Assembly: GCA_038527485.1 (NCBI GenBank)
Contig: JBCBFT010000027.1
Location: forward strand, 1-64,000
Reading direction: 5' to 3'
Source of the DNA: JALEFZ01 sp038527485
GTDB lineage: Bacteria; Bacteroidota; Bacteroidia; J057
DNA: 64,000 nt
The translations under genes and the position numbers were made by a program. The notes below the pieces were generated by a model. It saw only the letters and a list, made by a program, of their open reading frames with translations, did not search any database and was not told the DNA's origin. Positions 51,853 through 60,565 of this stretch are shown here, piece after piece. The number at the start of each line of letters is the position of its first letter. Position 1 is the first letter of the stretch.

Positions 51853-54612
51853 TTATTTGATGAGGGTATGGGTAGACTGAAAATCTGCTCCGATTATTTG
51901 TAGGATATAGCTTCCTTTGGAGAGTGTACTTGTATCGAGTGTGAGTATATCCTTGGCAGAAGGGTGATTCACAGACTCTGCTAATTGTAGGCGTCCCATG
52001 AGGTCCCACACGCGTACCTCTATCGTACCTAGAACTTGAGAAAACTGAATCCTCAACTGATCCTGTACAGGATTAGGATAGACTTTTATAGGTATTGACG
52101 AGTCAGCTTGTCCCTCAACGGCTGTAGATACCTTATCAAGATCAAAGCGTGTAATAAATCCTGACTGATCGCCTCCAGGGAGAGATGAGACAAAATAAGG
52201 AACATCAGTGATGAGAGGGGGGTCTTCTGTTGGGGTCAGGTTGGTGAGGCTAGATCCTACTACATACAAGTTGTTGCCTTGGGAGACTTTAATTTCTAGG
52301 CCATCTTCGTCTCCGCTGCGATTGAGTGCTTCGGGAGGTCCTCCAAAATAAGTAGCATATCGAAGCTGATTTTGGGTATCAAAAGAGCTAATAAATACAT
52401 CCGATCCTTGATTAAATCCTGAGCCAATACTCGAGTTCTGGGGTTGAAAGTAATAAGCAGGAAAGTTGGCATTGAGTGTAGGAATTCCTGAGGCGTTAGG
52501 ATCTAACGACTCTGTACGTCCTCCAATGAAGACATTATCCATGGCATCTATGTCGATGCTTTGAATGAGTTCCAAGGCTTCTCCTCCGAGGTAGGTAGAC
52601 CATGTGAGCTGATGCAAGGGATTTAGACGTAAAATGAACCCATCTTCATTAGGGGCACCTGTGAATATGTTGTCTATGTATGAAAAATTATTGGCATTAC
52701 AGATTGGAAAGGTTCCCTGTGTGTTGGCCACACAAGAGAGGGTAGTCTGGGACGTTCTTGTATTACCTACTGCATATAGATCACCCAATGAGTTCGTCGC
52801 CAAACCTGTAAGCCTGTCTACACCTTCTCCCCCTATGAAGGTACTCCATGTTACTTGAAAAGAAGGAATATCAAACTTGCTAGTAAATCCTGAAAGCTGA
52901 CCATTGGTAGACTGGAAGTAGGTACTACTAGATGGATTAGCCAAGGGAAAGGCACCCCCTGTTGCGGTTGTAATAGGAGAGGTAATAGTAGCAGGAACCT
53001 GAAGGGTACTTGTATTTCCTCCTACATATAGGGCATTTAGATTGCCTTGTAAATCATATCCTAGTGCTATGGCTGAGGCCCGATCATCTTGATCTCCTCC
53101 AAAGTAGGTAGACCAAGTGAGCGAATGGTCAAGGGTTGAAAATTCACTCACAAATGCGTCATATCCACCCTGCACATCTGCCTGGAAGTAGCGATTGCCT
53201 CCTCCTGGACAGAGAGGGAAGCCACTAAGGGTATCTGTAGGGCAGATGGAAGTCTGAGTACCTCCCCTGCTAGTGCCTATCAAAAATAGACGCTGGCTTG
53301 ATTCATCTAATACAAGCCCTCCCTCTCCAAAGTCTTCTTCTGTCCCTCCAAAATAACTTACCCACCTCGTCCTTCCTTGACTCTCTGTAAAACGTCCAAT
53401 GAAGGCATCTGTCTTCCCTCCCAGATTAGCCTGAAAAAAAGTACTGTTTCCTTGCTGTACAGGTAAGTTATCACTCGAAGTATTCCCACAGACATATATC
53501 TGTTCTTGGTCCTCGTCATACACGATGTCTCCTGGGAACTCATCTCCACTTCCCCCAAAAAAGGTCGCCCATTCCCTACTTGCACCAAAATCGAACTTGG
53601 AGATGATCAGATCTAAACCTCCGCTAGGTTCTTCCTTTTGACCATTTAGCACTGGAAAAAATCGGCTAGTAGAGACCGTCAACAGATACATATCGTCTTC
53701 CTGATTGACTGCGAGGTCAGTGTTTCTTTCCAGACCATCTCCTCCATAAAAGGTACTCCAATAGAGGTTATCTTCACGGATCAAAGGTGTCAATACAGGG
53801 GTTGCGACTCTTATCATCAATGGTAGGCTATGATCATAGTTGCCCCCGATGATGAGGCCTACTTGTCCATTGCCCATATGATACCATGAGGGTTGCCATG
53901 TGACAGGAATAATCTGATTGTTAGATGATACTTGATAGGCGGTCGCTTGTGGGAAAACAAACCTTCTACCACTCATGTATAATTTGAGGGCTCCAGAATT
54001 CGTGATGATACTGATGCTATCTTGCCCCTCAAACTGAAGCACAAGGTCATTAGGATCTGCATCTGGTTCTAGTTCAAAGAATATTTTGGCGCCTGAGGCA
54101 TTACTGTAAAAGTGCGTATTAATTTTCGGGAAGGCTTCTTCTACACTTAACTGATCGTATCCAGTGACGTCTAGTATACCATTAGGACAGTGAGGAAAAT
54201 AATAATTGAGGTGTTGATCCACCTTACTTTTGGGACGTAGGGTGGGACAAGATATTTCATTTTCAGGAATCCCAGCTTGTGGTTCAGAAGCACATCCAAA
54301 TTTCATGTCTAATCGATACGAGGAGTCTCCATTGACGCTGTCTACTTGATATAAGACAAATGATACCCATTCCTCAGAGAAGAATAAGGAGGGAGACGTG
54401 TTTTCGGTATAGTACAAAATATCTTCTCTTAGATTTCCATCACTGTCTACTAGTTGACCTTTGTTTTCATAGTAGGCATGATGAGCAGCAGGAGGTTCAG
54501 GATATGCATCCACAATATCTGATTGTGCAAATGAATGATTGTGCTGTAACATAACGCATGAAGCTAAGATAAAGCTTGCTAGCATTTTCTTGGCTGAAGA
54601 TGTGTTTTCCAT
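51853..54612 (-). CDS. T9SS-secreted SBBP/DUF7948-like propeller protein
   Basis: 919 residues with a signal peptide (ASFILASCVMLQHNHSFA, cleaved before QSDIV). The N-terminal module (~40-270) begins HHAYYENKGQLVDSDGNLRE, the DUF7948-type opening. About seven SBBP-type blades follow, each with a WSTFYGGxxxD or WxxYFGGxxEDF phrase (WSTFYGGDGLERNTDLAVN, WATFFGGSGDEFPGDIVY, WSTYFGGDQDDRASAIAL, WSTYLGGEALELIQSI). The final ~80 residues are a T9SS sorting domain (IKVYPNPVQDQLRIQF ... GSYILQIIGAD). It is the first gene of a two-gene operon with the 50479-51849 protein. A TAACTTTG -7 match lies at 54628-54621, only 8 nt before the ATG. Confidence 0.88.
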   Translation of the reverse strand: MENTSSAKKMLASFILASCVMLQHNHSFAQSDIVDAYPEPPAAHHAYYENKGQLVDSDGNLREDILYYTENTSPSLFFSEEWVSFVLYQVDSVNGDSSYRLDMKFGCASEPQAGIPENEISCPTLRPKSKVDQHLNYYFPHCPNGILDVTGYDQLSVEEAFPKINTHFYSNASGAKIFFELEPDADPNDLVLQFEGQDSISIITNSGALKLYMSGRRFVFPQATAYQVSSNNQIIPVTWQPSWYHMGNGQVGLIIGGNYDHSLPLMIRVATPVLTPLIREDNLYWSTFYGGDGLERNTDLAVNQEDDMYLLTVSTSRFFPVLNGQKEEPSGGLDLIISKFDFGASREWATFFGGSGDEFPGDIVYDEDQEQIYVCGNTSSDNLPVQQGNSTFFQANLGGKTDAFIGRFTESQGRTRWVSYFGGTEEDFGEGGLVLDESSQRLFLIGTSRGGTQTSICPTDTLSGFPLCPGGGNRYFQADVQGGYDAFVSEFSTLDHSLTWSTYFGGDQDDRASAIALGYDLQGNLNALYVGGNTSTLQVPATITSPITTATGGAFPLANPSSSTYFQSTNGQLSGFTSKFDIPSFQVTWSTFIGGEGVDRLTGLATNSLGDLYAVGNTRTSQTTLSCVANTQGTFPICNANNFSYIDNIFTGAPNEDGFILRLNPLHQLTWSTYLGGEALELIQSIDIDAMDNVFIGGRTESLDPNASGIPTLNANFPAYYFQPQNSSIGSGFNQGSDVFISSFDTQNQLRYATYFGGPPEALNRSGDEDGLEIKVSQGNNLYVVGSSLTNLTPTEDPPLITDVPYFVSSLPGGDQSGFITRFDLDKVSTAVEGQADSSIPIKVYPNPVQDQLRIQFSQVLGTIEVRVWDLMGRLQLAESVNHPSAKDILTLDTSTLSKGSYILQIIGADFQSTHTLIK

Positions 54613-54923
54613 GTGGTATTCAAAGTTATAGGTTGTGAGATTAATGTAGCAGTTAAAAGCTTATGGGAAGTTTCAGAAATAAGACCGCAGAGCCGAGCTA
54701 TTCCTCAGCTTTTCGAGCGTTTTCTAGATGAGATAAGGCATTTCTGATGCCCAAGAATTGTTATTATTACCTAAATATACATTTTATATACTTAAATTCT
54801 ATACTTGAAATATTTAATTTCTGTATACTAAAAATGTTTTTTCACAAAAAATAAAAATATAGAGGGATGTAGCATAGCTCACACTCCCCATATTCGAAAT
54901 ATAGGTACGATGAATCTCCCCGC
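54613..54923. other. AT-rich intergenic region
   Basis: About 310 bp. The right two-thirds (54770-54870) is almost pure A/T with overlapping TATAC and AAATTT motifs. The left end carries a possible -7 box (54621-54628, minus strand) for the T9SS gene. No coding frame, RNA gene or strong terminator is visible. Confidence 0.4.
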
Positions 54924-56183
54924 TTATGATCCCACCCCTACAGGTGCCTCCTCAGGAAGATAATACAAGGTAGAACAGTTTTCAGGCTTCAGATACGTCT
55001 GGGCGGCATCCAACACGTCTTCTAGCGTGAGGCTGTGATAGATCTCAGGCAATTGATTGACCAAGTCGGGATCCCCCAAGGTATCATAGATGGCAAATGC
55101 CATGGCTTTGTTTAAGATGGTAGTCTGACGCATGATGAAGGACGCCGCGATTTTTCCCTTGATGCGCTCCAAGTCTTCATTTTTCACTTCCATGAGTTGA
55201 GCTAGGGTCTCATCCAAAGCTTTTTCATAGTCCGCCACGGTTTTTCCTGCAGCTACCTTTCCGTCTATGGAGAGGATGCCTGGATCATGTAGCCCCCAAG
55301 AGTAAGCCGAAACGCCTGGACTTACCTGAAGTTTCTTCACCATATGCTGATAAAGCAAGGCACTTTTGCCGGAAGAAAGCAGATTGGACATCAAATCTAC
55401 CGCGTAGTACGCCCTGTCTGTCTGAGCTGGCATGTGGTACATTTTGTAGATCGCTGGAAAGGGGACTTTTCCATAAAGCGTCATTTCACGAGCAGTCGTC
55501 TGCTGAGGCTCCTTAGGAAGTTCCTGCTTCTTGAGTGCTCTGCGCGGAATCGGACCAAACCATTTCTCTGCCAACCTCTGTACCTCATCCAACTTTACAT
55601 CACCCGCGACGACCATGGTCGCATTGTTGGGGGCATAGTAGCCAAAGAAGAAATTGCGCACATCGTCTAGCGTAGCATCTTCGATATGCTGAATCTCTTT
55701 CCCGATGGTCGGCCACTGATAAGGATGTGCCTCAAAGTGTAGGCTACGCAGCTTGAGGTGAGCATCTCCATACGGCTGGTTAAGATAGCGCTGCTTGTAC
55801 TCCTCTATGACGACACTTTTCTGTATGGCCAGCTTCTCCTCCGAGAAAGCCAAAGACAGCATGCGATCAGACTCTAACCAGAAAGCCGTCTCCAACTGAT
55901 TGGAAGGGACAGTCAAATAGTAATTGGTGATGTCAGAATTGGTAAAGGCATTGTTGCTGCCTCCCACACGCTGCAAAGGTGTATCGTAGTTGGGAATGTG
56001 CGCGCTCCCCTCAAACATGAGATGTTCAAAAAGATGCGCAAAACCTGTCATGGAGATGTCCTCATCCTTGGAACCCACGCGATAGACGATGTCCATCACA
56101 GCCTTGGGAACGGTATGATCTTCGTGGACGATTACTTTTAGGCCATTGTCCAGGGTAAATGTTTGATATGCTAAGCGTGTCAT
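54924..56183 (-). CDS. M16-family zinc metalloprotease
   Basis: 419 residues from ATG 56183; the longer in-frame start at 56294 overlaps the neighbouring gene and adds unlike sequence. The inverted zinc motif HxxEH is intact: His50, Glu53 and His54 in FAHLFEHLMFEGS, with the downstream glutamate in the EEYKQR region. The second, inactive-type half (~200-415) includes NATMVVAGDVKLDEVQRLAEK and ALDETLAQLMEVKNEDLERI. There is no signal peptide, so it appears cytoplasmic. In many Bacteroidota M16 genes come in pairs (active plus inactive partner); here only the active one is present. Confidence 0.92.
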   Translation of the reverse strand: MTRLAYQTFTLDNGLKVIVHEDHTVPKAVMDIVYRVGSKDEDISMTGFAHLFEHLMFEGSAHIPNYDTPLQRVGGSNNAFTNSDITNYYLTVPSNQLETAFWLESDRMLSLAFSEEKLAIQKSVVIEEYKQRYLNQPYGDAHLKLRSLHFEAHPYQWPTIGKEIQHIEDATLDDVRNFFFGYYAPNNATMVVAGDVKLDEVQRLAEKWFGPIPRRALKKQELPKEPQQTTAREMTLYGKVPFPAIYKMYHMPAQTDRAYYAVDLMSNLLSSGKSALLYQHMVKKLQVSPGVSAYSWGLHDPGILSIDGKVAAGKTVADYEKALDETLAQLMEVKNEDLERIKGKIAASFIMRQTTILNKAMAFAIYDTLGDPDLVNQLPEIYHSLTLEDVLDAAQTYLKPENCSTLYYLPEEAPVGVGS

Positions 56184-56265
56184 GTCTTGGAGGTGAAGTG
56201 AGCGTGTTGTGTTAGGCTGAAAAAGTAAAAGTACACAGGAAAACCTATAGAAAGCTACGAAAAAA

Positions 56266-56829
56266 CTAGTCGTTTTTGGGCATTTCCGCATCATCTGTAG
56301 CTTCTTCTGGTCCTTCTTTGGGTGTAGGCTTAGCTTTTTTCAGCGTCGCCCTTTTGAGTCCTGGTTTTTTTGCAGGCGTTAGAGAGGCTTTCTTGGGAGT
56401 ATTTTCTGGAGAAGCTGTCTCTTTCGCAGGATTGGCTTTTTTCAAAGTCGCTTTTTTGAGTCCTGGTTTTTTTGCGGGTGTTAGGGAAGCTTTCTTAGAC
56501 GTCTCTTCAGCGGAATCTGTAGTTCCTGTAGGTTTCAAGCCTGCTTTTCTGAGTCCTGCCTTCTTCAAACCTGAAGATTTGGCTGGAACTGCTGTAGATG
56601 GTGCCTTCCGAAGTCCCGCTTTCGCTTTGGGAGCTGCCTTTTCCGCAGGATCAAATGCCAAGGGAAACATCCTCCGCAGCGGATTGAATTCGAACTTTTT
56701 CTGATGGTCAAAAGACTGGGCACCTATCGCTGCAAATAAATCTCTCCATGCCGCCCATACTTTGGGGCGTTTCGCCTGAAAAGAGGCAGGATCAATTTTC
56801 TTTTCTTTGATAAATGCTTCGAAATCCAC
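56266..56829 (-). CDS. Lys/Ala/Pro-rich tandem-repeat protein (histone H1-like tail)
   Basis: 187 residues. The N-terminal ~60 residues form a compact acidic/basic helical domain (DFEAFIKEKKIDPASFQAKR ... FNPLRRMFPL). The rest is a basic, low-complexity tail. Within it KKASLTPAKKPGLKKATLKK is repeated after 34 residues (102 nt) with near-identical DNA, and shorter GLRKA/GLKKA units precede these. Composition resembles histone H1/HC-type or AlgP-type proteins, so nucleic acid binding is possible but unproven. The gene is immediately upstream of the M16 protease on the same strand (82 bp gap to that start) and ends in an acidic tail (EEATDDAEMPKND). Confidence 0.75.
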   Translation of the reverse strand: MDFEAFIKEKKIDPASFQAKRPKVWAAWRDLFAAIGAQSFDHQKKFEFNPLRRMFPLAFDPAEKAAPKAKAGLRKAPSTAVPAKSSGLKKAGLRKAGLKPTGTTDSAEETSKKASLTPAKKPGLKKATLKKANPAKETASPENTPKKASLTPAKKPGLKRATLKKAKPTPKEGPEEATDDAEMPKND

Positions 56830-57119
56830 GCGTTAAGCAATTAGGTGAGGAGATGGATAGATGAAGAGAATCGAGACTTAAAGTATGGATGATAATTGGT
56901 TTATCCTTATATAATAGCCCTTGTTCTTACTATTAACGCTTTAAGTAGGTGGACATAAGAAATAGCTTAATAAGAGTTGATCCTTTAGGCTAGGGTTGAA
57001 ACCACTAGCCTACATGATGCCCCCCTTTCAGGGTTCAAAGATGGTTAGTGTCATGTAGCATGTGGAGTTTAGTCCCATGCTCAAAGTGTGTGCTACATAG
57101 CCCTATTTTACCTGTCCAT
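56830..57119. other. Intergenic region with inverted repeats, no gene
   Basis: Two inverted repeats are visible: AGGCTAG/CTAGCCT (56987-56993, 57005-57011) and ATGTAGCA/TGCTACAT (57053-57060, 57091-57098). Neither is followed by a T-run on the minus strand, so they are not clear terminators for obg. The sequence TAGCCTACATGATG near 57005-57018 lies between them. Nothing coding is visible. Confidence 0.4.
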
Positions 57120-58115
57120 CTATTCCTCCGTCAAGGTCTTCCACAACATATCTTTCAACTCCATCAAACCTTGCTGTGCCATCGCCGAGATAAATACTTT
57201 CGGAATATCTATATGTGCCAGTTCTTCCTGAATTTCTGCTTTGAGCTCCTCATCTACCATGTCGCTCTTGCTGATGGCTAGCACACGTGGCTTATAAAAT
57301 AGATCAGGATTAAACTGCTTCAGCTCATGGAGCAAGATCTTGTACTGCTCCTCAATACTATCTGCATCACAAGGCACCATGAACAGTAAGACACTGTTTC
57401 GCTCGATGTGGCGCAGGAATTTGATCCCCAATCCTCTCCCTTTGTGGGCATCTTCGATAATCCCAGGGATATCTGCCATCACAAATGACTTATGATCTCG
57501 ATAGCCTACGATCCCTAAGTTGGGCACCAACGTCGTAAATTCGTAATTGCCTATCTTGGGGCGAGCCGCTGAGACCACAGACAATAGGGTCGATTTACCT
57601 GCGTTGGGAAAACCGACGAGTCCTACATCTGCCAGCATCTTCAGCTCCAGAATGGCGGTCAATTCTTTGATGTCTCCCCCAGTACTGGCGTACTCAGGTG
57701 CTTGATTCGTCGCAGATCTGAAATTCCAGTTTCCCCTGCCTGGATATCCTCCTTCGAGTAGCGTAATCTCATCGCCATCGTGAACCACCTCTCCGAGGAT
57801 CTCGCCTGTCTCTACGTCCTTGGCAATGGTCCCGAGTGGTACTTCCAGAATTTCGTCCTTTCCGCTTTTACCTGTCTTCTTTCTGGGACCTCCGTTTTGT
57901 CCGTGTTCTGCCTTGATGTATTTGCGATACTTCAGGTCGAGGAGCGTCCACATCTGTCGATTGCCTTTGAGGATGATACTTCCCCCTTTTCCCCCATCTC
58001 CTCCATCGGGTCCTCCTTTGGGGACCATGGCCTCCCTTCGCCAGCTGACGGCACCATCTCCTCCTTTTCCACTGGTGAAATAAATCTTGACAAAATCGAC
58101 AAAGTTACTCTGCAT
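57120..58115 (-). CDS. obg: GTPase Obg/CgtA
   Basis: 331 residues. An essential ribosome-assembly and stress GTPase that binds the 50S subunit. The Obg fold (1-158) is glycine-rich: FVDFVKIYFTSGKGGDGAVS and KGGPDGGDGGKGGSIILKGN. The G domain (159-331) has G1 GFPNAGKST, the G2/switch region YEFTTLVPNLGIV, G3 DIPGIIEDAHKGRGLG and a G4-type SKSD. There is no C-terminal OCT domain, as is usual in Bacteroidota. It is downstream of adk on the same strand, but a terminator-like stem lies in the 243-bp gap, so it is probably transcribed partly on its own. Confidence 0.96.
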   Translation of the reverse strand: MQSNFVDFVKIYFTSGKGGDGAVSWRREAMVPKGGPDGGDGGKGGSIILKGNRQMWTLLDLKYRKYIKAEHGQNGGPRKKTGKSGKDEILEVPLGTIAKDVETGEILGEVVHDGDEITLLEGGYPGRGNWNFRSATNQAPEYASTGGDIKELTAILELKMLADVGLVGFPNAGKSTLLSVVSAARPKIGNYEFTTLVPNLGIVGYRDHKSFVMADIPGIIEDAHKGRGLGIKFLRHIERNSVLLFMVPCDADSIEEQYKILLHELKQFNPDLFYKPRVLAISKSDMVDEELKAEIQEELAHIDIPKVFISAMAQQGLMELKDMLWKTLTEE

Positions 58116-58295
58116 GCTTCCACTTTATTCAGGATGCAAATATCGCCTTTAGGAATGAGAAAAAATAACGCAGGGGTTTTGAGGGGATTATGTAGAGATG
58201 AAACCATGAATAAAACCTGTAATGCGCATTTTTTACACCAAATAAAGTCGCCCGTAATACCCTTGAGCCAGATTTACCCATAACACTCAAATGTA

Positions 58296-58329
58296 ATCAG
58301 GCAGATTATCCGAAGATAATCTGCCTGAT
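58296..58329 (-). terminator. Terminator after adk, with UUCG loop
   Basis: A perfect 15-bp stem ATCAGGCAGATTATC/GATAATCTGCCTGAT (58296-58310, 58315-58329). On the minus strand the loop reads TTCG, the extra-stable UUCG tetraloop. The tail is weakly T-rich (TTACATTTG). Confidence 0.8.
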
Positions 58330-58358
58330 CGCGTGTAAGTGGGCATGTAAAAGGTTCG

Positions 58359-58931
58359 CTAGGCGTACGAGCTCAGTACATCTGAGATTCGTCCAGCCAC
58401 CTCTTCGATGGCCCCTACACCTTTTACTTCATGCAATTTATTTTGTCCGCGGTAGTAGTCTGCGACGGGGAGTGTTTTAGTATTGTATTCTTCTACTCTG
58501 ACAGCGATAGATTCGCGATTGTCATCTGCTCTTCCTTTCTCTATGGCACGCTTGAGCAGACGCTCAATGAGTTCGTCATCGGGAGCCTTCAGACTGATCA
58601 TCGTAGTGATTTCTGTACCTTTTTCCTTGAGCAGGTTATCCAGTGCTTCTGCCTGTGCGACAGTACGAGGAAAACCATCAAAAATGAAACCTGCTGCATC
58701 AGTATGGGTATCTAGACGGTTGGCGATCAGGCGAATCACAATCTCATCACTTACAAGTTTTCCTGAAGCCATGATGTCTTTGACTTCTTCTCCCAAGGCA
58801 GAGCCTGAGGCCTTCTCTGCGCGGAGCATGTCACCTGTTGAGCAATGCACAAGTTGAAACTTTTCGATGAGAAGATTGGACTGTGTGCCCTTTCCCGCTC
58901 CGGGAGGGCCAAAGAGTACAATATTAAGCAT
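58359..58931 (-). CDS. adk: Adenylate kinase
   Basis: 190 residues from ATG 58931, which matches the family start MLNIVLFGPPGAGKGTQ; the eight-residue in-frame extension upstream is foreign to the family. P-loop Lys14 is in GPPGAGKGTQ, the AMP-binding part includes HCSTGDMLR and FDGFPRTVAQAEAL, and RADDN ... EEYNTKTLPVADYY lies near the end. The LID is short (no zinc-finger insertion), as in the Bacteroidota-type enzyme. It catalyses ATP + AMP to 2 ADP. obg follows downstream on the same strand, a common pairing in this phylum. Confidence 0.96.
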   Translation of the reverse strand: MLNIVLFGPPGAGKGTQSNLLIEKFQLVHCSTGDMLRAEKASGSALGEEVKDIMASGKLVSDEIVIRLIANRLDTHTDAAGFIFDGFPRTVAQAEALDNLLKEKGTEITTMISLKAPDDELIERLLKRAIEKGRADDNRESIAVRVEEYNTKTLPVADYYRGQNKLHEVKGVGAIEEVAGRISDVLSSYA

Positions 58932-59280
58932 GCTGTTTAGATTGTATGTACACACGGAAATGGACTTTCAGAAGGACAGCAAGTGCTAAGGGTATACTTC
59001 ATCCATCTTTAAGCCCATACAATAATGTAAAAATAGGCGTATAAAGCACGAAAGTACGCATTTTTTTCATTTGTGAATACTTTTTATCGCTTACCCGATA
59101 AAGGAATGCATAGTAAAAATATTCATTTTTCGAAAAAACCTGAGATCTCACAATTGTACCAGAGCAGATGGCATCAATTTTGATACAAAAAAATGTAAAG
59201 TACAAAACATTATATAATGCAATTTTAGTACTTATTTCTTAATAGCCCAAAGTTCATTTCACTTAGATCGTCCACATACG
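58932..59280. other. Intergenic region with a large imperfect palindrome
   Basis: The 349-bp gap between adk and the divergent gene at 59281 has no coding frame. Around 59198-59233 an imperfect palindrome reads AAGTAC...AAAA, CATTATATAATG (a perfect 12-bp palindrome at 59208-59219), then TTTTaGTACTT. It lies 48 bp before the start of the next gene and could be an operator or a promoter-spanning dyad. It is low-confidence as a functional site. Confidence 0.35.
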
Positions 59281-60354
59281 ATGAGAAACTACCTTCTTTC
59301 TCTCTTATCCCTTGCTTGTCTGTCCTCATTTTCACTTACGTACGCTGCGAATCAACAGTCGCTTAGCTTTGAGCGCATGATTCACCATAGGATCTATTCT
59401 TACCCATTTAGTGCAGATAATCTGCTGAAGCTCGCCACCTATTGCGAAATGAAGGGGGAATATGACCTGACATACGATGCCATGCATATGCAATTTGGAG
59501 GTTTAGGAGAAATTGCCTTTTACCCCCATCACTGTGTACTGAGAAACTATCAGGGAGGAATATTTCATCTGGATAAAGGAAAAACACATCCGAGTGGAGT
59601 AAAAGGAATCAACCATGCATTGGCGACTCTTTTTGAAAAAATTCCCTTGATGGGCAACTACGGAGCAGAGGTGGAAAAAATCCAATTCGTGGACTCGCAC
59701 ATTGCTGATAAGAACTTTGAGCCCTTTGACAAACTCTATCTCCGACATCTGCTACTCAAATATGGTCAATGGAATGAGACACACGCCTGGGTTGAACTCC
59801 GTTCTCAATGGCTACCTGAAGCCTTGAGAAAAGGAACGGAGGAGATGACGCCACTTTTGATCCGTCTTTATCCCAGTATTTTACGTGGATATTATGTAAA
59901 AATTGGGGGAACAGTATATGTAGAACAGCGCCATGTGGATGGCAGATACGCAACAGGGGAAAGCAGCAAGCCCAATGTCACAGCCTTCAAATCCTTTCTC
60001 CAAAAGCTCTTTCAGCAATCCATTCACTTCATCAAAGGCACAGAATCCCAGCGACTGAATCAAAACGTTGCCTTCCCCACAAAGGCCATCGAAGTAGAGG
60101 GGACAAAACCTGTCTTTGCCCAGATACTACGCCCCAAAAAGAAGGTTCCAACATCCCAACCGAAAATACTCCACACAGCCTACGCCCCCAATGGTTGGAT
60201 GGTCATGGTTATTCAACTTCTGCGAAACAACCACGCGAGCATCGCCGATCCCGAGATCCTCCCTTACTTTAAAAATCAAGCATGTTTTCCCCAGTTGTAT
60301 CGTCTGATGAATGATGAGGAACGCGAGAAAGTAGATAGGCAGATGGAAAAGTGA
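59281..60354 (+). CDS. Secreted protein of unknown function
   Basis: 357 residues with a signal peptide (RNYLLSLLSLACLSSFSLTYA, cleaved before ANQQS). The mature part starts with helical segments (ENLLKLATYCEMKG-like), then a region with His and Asp clusters (YPHHCVLRNY, HVDGRYATGE). The basic C-terminal part contains LRPKKKVPTSQPK. I do not recognise a domain. It lies 211 bp upstream of a RavA-like ATPase on the same strand and may be cotranscribed, since no terminator is visible between them. It could be a partner of that system, though this is inference from position only. Confidence 0.65.
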   Translation: MRNYLLSLLSLACLSSFSLTYAANQQSLSFERMIHHRIYSYPFSADNLLKLATYCEMKGEYDLTYDAMHMQFGGLGEIAFYPHHCVLRNYQGGIFHLDKGKTHPSGVKGINHALATLFEKIPLMGNYGAEVEKIQFVDSHIADKNFEPFDKLYLRHLLLKYGQWNETHAWVELRSQWLPEALRKGTEEMTPLLIRLYPSILRGYYVKIGGTVYVEQRHVDGRYATGESSKPNVTAFKSFLQKLFQQSIHFIKGTESQRLNQNVAFPTKAIEVEGTKPVFAQILRPKKKVPTSQPKILHTAYAPNGWMVMVIQLLRNNHASIADPEILPYFKNQACFPQLYRLMNDEEREKVDRQMEK

Positions 60355-60565
60355 GCGGGCAGAAACTTACGAGCTGTTGGCACTAGCAAAGGCTATCCAA
60401 AGCCAGGATGCCATGCCCAAAGCCTATCTTAAGCTAGAGCTAAATCAGCTTTCCTCTCTTGTCTTGAACGTAGTGAGATTTTTTCTGGGGTCGCCTCTCT
60501 TCATCTCCACACATACATATCTACATTCGCTCAAACAAAGCCATCATTTGGGTGTTTTACCCGAT

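Noticed and set aside
56276..56704. Plus-strand frame of 142 codons opposite the repeat protein
   Set aside because: It is a mirror of the low-complexity repeats on the other strand (phrases such as LSPGFFAGVREAF); the minus-strand frame has the clearer domain and context.
60377..60565. N-terminal extension of the RavA-like ATPase
   Set aside because: The 63 in-frame codons before ATG 60566 do not resemble the family, and ATG 60566 aligns with the normal RavA start.
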